A DNA stretch of 64,000 nt from Microbispora sp. NBC_01189 (GTDB lineage: Bacteria > Actinomycetota > Actinomycetes > Streptosporangiales > Streptosporangiaceae), in NCBI RefSeq assembly GCF_036010665.1, contig NZ_CP108581.1:4445501-4509500 (forward strand), read 5' to 3'. This document shows, one piece after another, positions 17,644 to 24,862 of this stretch. The notes below the pieces were generated by a model. The model did no database searches. It was not told the DNA's origin and saw only the letters and a program-made list of their open reading frames with translations. Within the stretch, counting starts at the first letter, position 1; each line of letters opens with the position of its first letter. The translations under genes and the position numbers were made by a program.

Positions 17644-18237
17644 TCAGCCCTCGCCGGACTCGGGCTTGCCCATCGCCTTGCGAATCAGGTCGCGGGCACG
17701 ATCCATGATCGCCAGCGGGGGGCCCATCAGGATGTTCTCGGCCGGCGAGGTGACCCCCGGATGCGGGTGCGTGGGCGCGACGGCCTCCGCGGCCCTGACC
17801 CCCACGGCCATCGCCCTGCGCTGGCCCTCGGACGTACACGCCTTCAACTCGGAGAACTCGTAGCGCTCCTCGGCGGCGGCGTGCGCGAACACGGCGGCCC
17901 TGAGCCGCTCCAGCTCCTGGGTGAACCCCGGCGCCGTCGCGTCCATCTCGTCGAGACAGCAGAGCAGTTCCTTCGCCTCTTCCTCCTCCTGCAGCCGGTT
18001 GTCCACGATCGCGTCCCCGCCGACCAGCTTGCGCCGGGCGTAGGGATGAACGATCTCCTCCTCGGCCGTCTCGTGCACGGCGAGCATGCGGGCGAGGCGG
18101 CTGAAGGCCTCCTTGCGCTCCTTCCCGCGGCATCTGTCCACCTCGTCGAACAGCTCCCGGATGAGGGCGTGCTGCTGGATCAGGAGATCGATCACGTCGT
18201 TCTCCCGCATGGTCTCCGGCCTTGTCTGGCGGTCCAT
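17644..18237 (-). CDS. Hemerythrin-domain protein
   Basis: 197 residues. The N-terminal ~140 form a four-helix hemerythrin HHE domain with His and acidic ligands for a di-iron site: DLLIQQHALIRELFDEVD, ARMLAVHETAEEEIVHPYAR and FAHAAAEERYEF. The C-terminal ~55 residues are a basic, Pro-rich tail ending GKPESGEG. ATG 18237 follows AGGAGG. Such proteins bind oxygen or nitric oxide, or act in iron/oxidative stress, in the cytoplasm; which applies here cannot be read. Confidence 0.9.
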   Translation of the reverse strand: MDRQTRPETMRENDVIDLLIQQHALIRELFDEVDRCRGKERKEAFSRLARMLAVHETAEEEIVHPYARRKLVGGDAIVDNRLQEEEEAKELLCCLDEMDATAPGFTQELERLRAAVFAHAAAEERYEFSELKACTSEGQRRAMAVGVRAAEAVAPTHPHPGVTSPAENILMGPPLAIMDRARDLIRKAMGKPESGEG

Positions 18238-18327
18238 AGCGCCTCCTTCCTGGTCATATCCGGGCTACCCGGAACATGGACCCGAAACCACGACCGGCGG
18301 AATCGGCGCGGATGCCGCCGCAGGTCA

Positions 18328-18407
18328 CACGGGATCGCGCTGTGCCGCACGGGATCGCGCTGTGCCGCACGGGATCCGCGGTGGTGCGCTGCACGGGATC
18401 TGCACAG
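18328..18407. repeat. Imperfect 20-base tandem repeat upstream of response regulator
   Basis: CACGGGATCGCGCTGTGCCG occurs twice in perfect tandem (18328, 18348). Decayed copies beginning CACGGGATC follow at 18368 and 18392. The array lies in the 213-base region between the hemerythrin gene and the OmpR-type regulator, about 45-125 bases before the regulator start, so it could be a binding-site array. Confidence 0.85.
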
Positions 18408-18450
18408 CCAGGGACGGCGCTTCTGCACAGGCGGGTCCTACGCTTCGTGC

Positions 18451-19140
18451 ATGGCCTTCCCCCAGCAACGTCGTGTGCTCGTGGTCGAGGACGACCAGAC
18501 CATCGCGAACGCCGTACGCCTCAGGCTCCTCGCGGAGGGGTTCGACGTGCGGGTGGCGGGCGACGGCGAGGCGGCGCTCGCGGCCTACGCGAAGGCCGAG
18601 CCCGACCTGGTGGTCCTCGACCGGCTGCTGCCCGGCCTGGACGGCCTGGAGGTCTGCCGGAGGATGCAGGCGGCCCGTCCGGTGCCGGTGCTCATGCTGA
18701 CCGCGCTCGGCGAGGAGACCGACGTGCTGGTCGGCCTCGGCGTGGGCGCCGACGACTACATCACCAAGCCCTTCAGCATGCGGGAACTCGTCGCCCGCAT
18801 CCACGCGCTGCTGCGGCGGGTGGAGCGGGCCGGCCTGCTGGCCCAGGAGGAGACGGTGATCCGGATCGGCGAGGTCGAGATCAACACGGCCGAGCGCCGC
18901 GTGTTCGTCCGGGGCACCGAGGCGCAGCTCACCCGTACCGAGTTCGATCTGCTGCGGCGCCTCGCCGAGCGCCCCGGCCAGGTCTTCGAGCGGGAGCGCC
19001 TGCTCTCGGACATCTGGGGCTTCTCCGAGGCCGCCGCGACCCGGACCGTGGACAGCCACATCCGCGCCCTGCGCCGCAAGCTCGGGCCGGAGGTCGTCCG
19101 GACCGTCCACGGCGTCGGCTACGCGCTCGTCCGCCCGTGA
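18451..19140 (+). CDS. OmpR/PhoB-type response regulator
   Basis: 229 residues. The receiver begins RRVLVVEDDQTIANAV, with phospho-acceptor Asp in DLVVLDRLLPGLDG and switch residues in LMLTALG and YITKPFS. The C-terminal winged helix has LTRTEFDLLRRLAERPGQVF, TVDSHIRALRRKLG and VRTVHGVGYALV. ATG 18451 has no ribosome-binding site; TACGCT stands 6 bases before it, so the message is probably leaderless. The kinase gene follows 28 bases later. Upstream lies a direct-repeat array that may be its own target. Confidence 0.95.
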   Translation: MAFPQQRRVLVVEDDQTIANAVRLRLLAEGFDVRVAGDGEAALAAYAKAEPDLVVLDRLLPGLDGLEVCRRMQAARPVPVLMLTALGEETDVLVGLGVGADDYITKPFSMRELVARIHALLRRVERAGLLAQEETVIRIGEVEINTAERRVFVRGTEAQLTRTEFDLLRRLAERPGQVFERERLLSDIWGFSEAAATRTVDSHIRALRRKLGPEVVRTVHGVGYALVRP

Positions 19141-19168
19141 CGCGCGCCGCGAAAGAAAGAGCCACCCG

Positions 19169-22100
19169 ATGAGGCCGCTCGACTTCCTCGGCCGGATCAA
19201 GGTCAAGCTCGGGATCGTGATCGTGCTCGCCGTGGTCGCGGCGTTCGTCGTCAACGAGGTGGGCATCAACTCCGGCCTGACCCGCGACCTGAGGATCGCG
19301 ATCGCCGTCGCCCTCGCGATGGTCATGGTGCAGTTCCTCGCCCGGGGCATGATCCGGCCGCTGCGCGAGATGGCCGCCGCCGCGCAGACGATCGCCAAGG
19401 GCCGGTACGGCCTGCGGGTGACGGCGACCTCCCGCGACGAGGTGGGCGAACTGGCCCGCGCCTTCAACGCGATGGCGGCCGACCTCGCGGAGGTCGACCG
19501 GCAGCGGCGCGACCTGGTGGCCAACGTCAGCCATGAGCTGCGCACCCCCATCGCCGGTCTGCAGGCGGTGCTGGAGAACGTCGCCGACGGCGTGTCACCG
19601 CCCGACCTCGACACCCTGGGCACGGCCCTCGCCCAGACGCAGCGGCTGGGCCGTCTCGTGGCCCAGCTTCTCGACCTGTCGCGGCTCGACTCGGGGGCGC
19701 GCCTGATCGAACCGGAGAACCTCGACCTCGCGTCGCTGTGCCGTCAGGCGGTCTCGGAGGCGTCGATCGCGCGTGACGACGTGACCGTGGAAAGCGCGGT
19801 GCCGCCGGGGACCGTCCTCGCCGCCGACCCGGCCCTGCTCGCGCAGGTGCTGGCCAACCTGCTCGACAACGCCGTACGGCACAGCCCGCCGGGCGGGCGG
19901 GTCCGGGTGGAGACGCGGGCCGCCGGGCCGGCCCTGGAGATCAGCGTGGTCGACGACGGCCCCGGCATCCCGCCGGGGGAGCGGGCCCGGGTGTTCGAGC
20001 GCTTCTCCCGGCTCGACGCCGGGCGGGCCGCCGACGCGGGCGGCGCGGGGCTCGGTCTCGCGATCGCCAAGGAGATCGCCGAGTTGCACGGAGGGACGAT
20101 CACCGTGGCCGACCCGCCGCCGGCGGCCGTGAACGGTCACCGACCGGCCGGGGGCTGCCGGATGGTCGTCGCGTTGCCACGGCACAGAGACCCGGCGACC
20201 GGGGAGGGCCCGGACGCGCCCCTCCACGCCGGTGAGCGAAGGGGAACCATGAACGCCAAGCAGGCCGGCGGGGGCCGTCCCGGAGACGAGCACGAGGAAG
20301 CCGCTCTGCCGGCTCCCCCCGCCGAGGCGCTGAGGATGCCCGGTGTCCCCGCAACACCCCCGGACACCGGGCTTCCGGAGCCTGGGCGTGTGGACGTGCT
20401 CACGGATGGGGGGGTGGAGCGCGGGACGACCGTGACCGGTCACGCGGAGCGGCACGGCGTGGTCCCGGCCGTGCCCACGGAGCACGGGCCCGCGGATCCG
20501 CCTGCCGACTCGGCTACCGGTCCGCCTACCGGTCCGCCTGCCGACTCGGCTACCGGTCCGCCTGCCGGCTCGGATGTCGGCCCGCGGGCCGATCCGCCGG
20601 GGGCCTGGCCGTACGCCGCGCTCGCCCAGGTCCGGCACGGGCGGTCCGCACGGGCCGCTCTCGGCGCGGGCCTCGGCATGGTGGGAGGGTTCCTCGCCGG
20701 GCTGATCGCGGCGGCCGTCCTCGGGGTGTACGGCGAGGGGCTGCTGGGCGCCGCCGCGATCCTGCTGTTCACCGTCGGCGGCGCGGCGGCGGGCGCCGCT
20801 TTCGGCTCGTCCCCGGTCCACCGGTACGCCGGGGCACCGCAGAGGACGCCGGGGGAGACGCAGCAGGAGGAGACGCAGCGGGAGGAGGCACCGTGGAGCG
20901 AGGCGCCCGCGTACGTGCCACCCCCACTCTTCCCCAGGCCGGATCTGCCGGACGCGCCCCGGTGGCTGTTGCCGGCCGGAGCGGCGGCCGGCCTGGTCGC
21001 GGCCATCGCCCTGCCGTACGCGTCGGCCGGGCTCGGTTCCGTGCTGACGGCGGTGGCGCTGGGGGCGGCGGCCTTCCCGGCGGTGCTGCCGCGGCGGCGC
21101 GGCCGGCTCACCCCGTGGACGGTGGCCCTCGGCCTCCTGGCGTACGCGCTGGTCGCCGTGGCCCTTTTCCGCGACGCGGAATGGCTGGTCGCGCCGGTGC
21201 TGCTGGCGGCGTTCGCCGTGGGGTCGCTCGCGCTGTCCGGCGGCGGGCGGGGCTGGCTCGGGGTGATCAGGGGAGGGATCTCGGTCGTCTTCGCGATGCT
21301 GCCGGTGCCGTGGTTCCTGGCCGGGCCGGTCCGGGATCTGGCCCGGCGTAGCCGCGTGCTGCCCACCCTGGCCGGCGCCGCCGTCACCGTCGTGCTCCTG
21401 GCCGTCTTCGGCCTGCTGTTCGCCTCGGCCGACGCCGTCTTCTCGGCGTTCGTGGGCGACCTGCTGCGGACGCCCGACTGGGCCTGGGACCTGCCGTACC
21501 GGATCTTCGTGTTCTGCGTGTTCGCGGTGCTGACCGTGGCGGCGGCGCTGGTGGGACTGCGTCCGGTGGCCGAGCCCGCCCCGCCCGACCTGCGGATCTC
21601 CCTCGGCCGTCAGGTGTGGATGATCCCGCTGATCGGGCTGAACCTGCTGTTCGCGGCGTTCGTGGCCGTGCAGATCACGGTGTTGTTCGGCGGAAGCCGC
21701 AGGGTGCTGTCGACGGCGGGCCTCACCTACGCGGAGTATGCCAGGTCAGGCTTCTTCGAACTCGTCACGGTCAGCGTCTTCGTGCTCGGCGTCGTCGCGG
21801 GCACGGTCGCGCTGCTGCGCCGGCAGAGCCGGGCCGACCGCCGGCTGCTCGCCGCGCTGCTCGGCCTGCTGTGCGCGTTCACGCTCGTCGTCCTCGCGTC
21901 TGCGCTGCACCGCCTCGGCCTCTACACCGACGCGTACGGCCTGTCGCGGCTGCGGGCCTCGGTGGAGGCGACGATCTGGTGGCTCGGCGCGGTGTTCGTG
22001 CTGGTGCCGGCGGCCGGGGTGGTCCGCCTGGCCGGCGGCGGCGCCGGGTGGTTCTTCCGCGGGCTGGTGCTGCTCACCGGGGTGTCGCTGCTGGCGTTCG

Positions 22101-22402
22101 CGGTCTGGGACCCCGACGCGCGGGTGGCCGAGACCCAGCTCACGATCCGGGGAGTGGCGCGGCTCGACCACGGCTACCTGGGTGACCTTGGCGCGGAGGC
22201 CGTGCCGATCCTGGACCGGCTGCCCGAGCCCGACCGCAGTTGCGTGCTGCGGGACGTCGTGGCGGCCAACCGGCTCGACCGGCCGGACTCCTGGAACGAC
22301 TGGAACCTCGCCCGCGCCCGCGCCCGCGAGGTGCTGGCGAAGCGGCCGGTGCTGCCGGGCGGCGACTGCCCGGTCTCCGACCGCGGATACGCCTACGACT
22401 GA
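19169..22402 (+). CDS. Histidine kinase fused to DUF4153/DUF4173 membrane domain
   Basis: 1,077 residues in one uninterrupted frame. Residues ~14-60 hold two membrane helices, ~60-113 a HAMP domain, and ~116-180 the phospho-acceptor helix with His122 in ANVSHELRTPIAGLQ. The HATPase domain runs to ~337 (N-box LLDNAVRHSPPGG, G-box VDDGPGIPPGERARVF, GAGLGLAIAKEIAELHGG). A disordered linker (~340-480) carries a repeated Thr-Gly-Pro-Pro/Pro-Ala-Asp-Ser-Ala segment. The remaining ~600 residues have about a dozen membrane helices and the DUF4173 ending (LTIRGVARLDHGYLGDLG). Kinase and DUF4153-type proteins are normally separate. An ATG at 20249 (residue 361) with GAAGGGG before it could start a second, shorter product. 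It pairs with the preceding response regulator. Confidence 0.88.
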   Translation: MRPLDFLGRIKVKLGIVIVLAVVAAFVVNEVGINSGLTRDLRIAIAVALAMVMVQFLARGMIRPLREMAAAAQTIAKGRYGLRVTATSRDEVGELARAFNAMAADLAEVDRQRRDLVANVSHELRTPIAGLQAVLENVADGVSPPDLDTLGTALAQTQRLGRLVAQLLDLSRLDSGARLIEPENLDLASLCRQAVSEASIARDDVTVESAVPPGTVLAADPALLAQVLANLLDNAVRHSPPGGRVRVETRAAGPALEISVVDDGPGIPPGERARVFERFSRLDAGRAADAGGAGLGLAIAKEIAELHGGTITVADPPPAAVNGHRPAGGCRMVVALPRHRDPATGEGPDAPLHAGERRGTMNAKQAGGGRPGDEHEEAALPAPPAEALRMPGVPATPPDTGLPEPGRVDVLTDGGVERGTTVTGHAERHGVVPAVPTEHGPADPPADSATGPPTGPPADSATGPPAGSDVGPRADPPGAWPYAALAQVRHGRSARAALGAGLGMVGGFLAGLIAAAVLGVYGEGLLGAAAILLFTVGGAAAGAAFGSSPVHRYAGAPQRTPGETQQEETQREEAPWSEAPAYVPPPLFPRPDLPDAPRWLLPAGAAAGLVAAIALPYASAGLGSVLTAVALGAAAFPAVLPRRRGRLTPWTVALGLLAYALVAVALFRDAEWLVAPVLLAAFAVGSLALSGGGRGWLGVIRGGISVVFAMLPVPWFLAGPVRDLARRSRVLPTLAGAAVTVVLLAVFGLLFASADAVFSAFVGDLLRTPDWAWDLPYRIFVFCVFAVLTVAAALVGLRPVAEPAPPDLRISLGRQVWMIPLIGLNLLFAAFVAVQITVLFGGSRRVLSTAGLTYAEYARSGFFELVTVSVFVLGVVAGTVALLRRQSRADRRLLAALLGLLCAFTLVVLASALHRLGLYTDAYGLSRLRASVEATIWWLGAVFVLVPAAGVVRLAGGGAGWFFRGLVLLTGVSLLAFAVWDPDARVAETQLTIRGVARLDHGYLGDLGAEAVPILDRLPEPDRSCVLRDVVAANRLDRPDSWNDWNLARARAREVLAKRPVLPGGDCPVSDRGYAYD

Positions 22403-22440
22403 CCCCGATATGACCGGCACCGATATGACCGGCCCGAGGT

Positions 22441-23319
22441 TCAGCCGGTGAGGACCTGGCGCAGTGTGACGGCGAAGTTGTCCGGGTCGCCCGGCGCGCC
22501 GAACGTGTCGTCGAGGAACCCGCCGTGGTTGCCGGGGAACGTCACGGGTTCGGTGCCGAGCCGCTCGGCCACCGCCACGCCCGCGCGGTACGCCAGCTGC
22601 CCCGCCGACTCGACGCCGACACCGAGGACGACGCGGGTGCCGGCCGCGCGCAGCGCCTCGAAGTCGGGCTCGTAGTGGGTGCAGGTCACGAGGTTCTGCG
22701 CGAACAACGCGTCGTCGCGGGTGCCGTCGTCCTCGGCCGGCAGCCCGAACTCGGCCGGGCTCGGCCTGGGCTGGTCGGCGAAGTCCGCCGGGATCTCGCC
22801 CTGGTGGCCGACGACCGCGAAGAACTTCACCATCGCCGGGCCGAAGCCCTCCTTGTCGTACGTCTGCCGGATGTCGGCGACGGCGGCGAGCGCCCGCTCC
22901 CGGTCGGGCAGCACCTGGGCGGCGGGGGGCTCGTGCGCCACGAGCGTGCGCACCTGCTCCGGATGCCGGGCCACGAGCGCGAGCCCGTTGACCGCGCCGC
23001 CGCTGCTGGCGAAGACGTCCACCGGCCCGCCGCCGAGCGCGTCGATCAGCCGGTGCAGGTCGTCGGCGTGCAGCTCGGGCGTCGACTCGGCGGCGCCGTC
23101 GGTCCGGGTGCTCCGCCCGATCCCGCGGGGGTCGTAGGTCACCACCGTGCGATCCCCGAAGTGCCCGGCCAGGGCGGTGAACCCCCGCGCGTCCATCGGC
23201 GACCCGATCATCAGCAGGATCGGCGCGTCGCTCTCCCCGGCCTCGCGCATGTCGTCATGCACGTCGTAATGCAGAGTGCCGCCGGGCACCTCAAGGGTGT
23301 GGGTTGTGGGCTCTGTCAC
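22441..23319 (-). CDS. Alpha/beta hydrolase
   Basis: 292 residues starting at GTG 23319 behind GAGGAG. The fold is evident from the oxyanion region LLMIGSPMDARGF, the strand VVTYDPRGIGRS, the nucleophile elbow DVFASSGGAVNGL (Ser), and a late His in FPGNHGGFLDD. Substrate is unknown. It converges on the kinase-fusion gene (38 bases apart) and is divergent from the 398-residue unknown gene. Two near-identical 14-base copies (CCGATATGACCGGC) sit in the short gap after the kinase-fusion stop. Confidence 0.88.
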   Translation of the reverse strand: MTEPTTHTLEVPGGTLHYDVHDDMREAGESDAPILLMIGSPMDARGFTALAGHFGDRTVVTYDPRGIGRSTRTDGAAESTPELHADDLHRLIDALGGGPVDVFASSGGAVNGLALVARHPEQVRTLVAHEPPAAQVLPDRERALAAVADIRQTYDKEGFGPAMVKFFAVVGHQGEIPADFADQPRPSPAEFGLPAEDDGTRDDALFAQNLVTCTHYEPDFEALRAAGTRVVLGVGVESAGQLAYRAGVAVAERLGTEPVTFPGNHGGFLDDTFGAPGDPDNFAVTLRQVLTG

Positions 23320-23530
23320 GTGCTCGCTCCTCTTCGGCGTACGGAATCGGACCGGCGGAAGCGAGAGCTCCCCGTCACGGTCAGTCACATCCTATATCGA
23401 ACACTCCATCGAATGGAACCCGGCCGGTGGCGCCTTGATCATCGGTGCGAGGGCGCGAGTCCACTCCCGGGGCCGTGTCCAGTACGATCCACCGAGGTGG
23501 TCGGGAGAGGGCGAGGGGGGCCGCTGATCG

Positions 23531-24727
23531 ATGGACAGCGCTCTGTACGTCTTCGTCGAGGACCTGCGCGCCGAGGGCGTGCGCGGGCTGCTCGACCGGG
23601 CCTCCACATACGGCGTACGCGGCGTCGCGGTGGCCGCGGCCTACCACCGGGCCAGGGACGTCACCCCGCACGGCGCCACGCGGCTGACGCTGCGCGGTGA
23701 CGGCGTCCACTTCCCTCCGCCGGAGGACCTGTTCGGCGGGCTGCGCCTGGCTCCGCCCGTACAGCCGGGAGCGGAGGACCGGCCGGTCGGGGAACTGCGC
23801 GCGGCCTGCGCCGAACGGGGGATGCGGCTGCACGGCTGGACGGTCTTCCTGCGCAACGCCGCGATCGGCCTGGCCTGCCCCGACGTGACGGTGGAGAACT
23901 GCTTCGGCGACCGCGGCGCTCCGGCGGACCTGTGTCCCGCGCACCCCGACGTGCGGGCGTACGCGGTGGCGCTGGCCCGGGCCGTCGCCCGGCAGGGGGT
24001 GGACACGGTCGTGGCCGAGGCGCTGCACTTCGCGCCCTTCGGCTATGAGCGGTGCTCGGTGCCGCTCGGCCCGATGGACGCCTTCCTGTTCGGCCTGTGC
24101 TTCTGCCCCCACTGCATGAGCCGGGCCGCCGACCTCGGGGTGAACGCCGAGACGGCGAGGCAGGAGTGCGCGAGGATCGTCGGGGGCGTGCTGGACGGCG
24201 ATTCCCCGGCGGAGGGCGAGGTCACGCGGGCGGCGCTGACGGCCTACGCCGGCCCGGAGGCGGTGGCGTACGCGCGGGCCCGCTCCGAGAGCGTCACCTC
24301 GCTGGTGGGCGAGGTCGCGGCCGCCGTCACGGCGGAGGGCGCGCGGCTGACGTTCACGGACGCGACGGGAGGGGCGAAGGGCTACGCCCAGGGGCTCCCC
24401 TCGGCCGGCCTGGCCGCGCACGACTCCTGGCAGCTCGGGATCGACCTGGTGGCGCTCGGCGACATCGTCCCGTCGTTCGCGGTCCTCGGCTACGCCCGGG
24501 ACCCCGCCCGGATCGCCGACGACGTCGCCGCCTACCGCCGTTCGATCGGCAAGAACCCCGAACTGCGTGTCGTGCTGCGACCGGGCGCCCCCGACACCGA
24601 TTCGGCCGACCGGCTCGCGGCCAAGGTCCGCGCCGCCCGTACGGCCGGGGCCGGCGCCGCCGACTTCCACGCGTACGGCCTGGCCTCCTTCGACGCGCTC
24701 GCCCGTATCGCCGGCGCGCTCGCCTGA
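23531..24727 (+). CDS. Unrecognised 398-residue protein, possible TIM-barrel hydrolase fold
   Basis: I do not recognise the family with confidence. The protein alternates hydrophobic strands and helices as in a TIM barrel: GVRGVAVAAAYH, MRLHGWTVFLRN, VDTVVAEALHFAPFG, PSFAVLGYARDP, GAADFHAYGLAS. It carries a Cys-x-Cys-x-x-Cys stretch (FGLCFCPHCMSRAADLG), as seen in some glycoside-hydrolase-like bacterial proteins, and conserved-looking acidic residues in TVVAEALHF. No signal peptide or membrane helix is present. GGGGGG-rich sequence precedes ATG 23531. It converges on the SARP gene. A carbohydrate-active role is a guess. Confidence 0.8.
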   Translation: MDSALYVFVEDLRAEGVRGLLDRASTYGVRGVAVAAAYHRARDVTPHGATRLTLRGDGVHFPPPEDLFGGLRLAPPVQPGAEDRPVGELRAACAERGMRLHGWTVFLRNAAIGLACPDVTVENCFGDRGAPADLCPAHPDVRAYAVALARAVARQGVDTVVAEALHFAPFGYERCSVPLGPMDAFLFGLCFCPHCMSRAADLGVNAETARQECARIVGGVLDGDSPAEGEVTRAALTAYAGPEAVAYARARSESVTSLVGEVAAAVTAEGARLTFTDATGGAKGYAQGLPSAGLAAHDSWQLGIDLVALGDIVPSFAVLGYARDPARIADDVAAYRRSIGKNPELRVVLRPGAPDTDSADRLAAKVRAARTAGAGAADFHAYGLASFDALARIAGALA

Positions 24728-24862
24728 AGCCCGCCGCTCGCCGCGCGGCCATCACCCTGTTTCGGGACACGGTAAACGGGCTTCGCGTCGTGACCGGCGG
24801 GCATGCGGTTATGTCATTCGGCGTCGCAGGAAAAGCGGCGCACATATTGTTCAGTTTCGACA

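Noticed and set aside
18328-18407. Repeat array considered as a small CRISPR.
   Set aside because: Copies are adjacent with no unique spacers of constant length, and no cas genes are present. No CRISPR array was found in the window.
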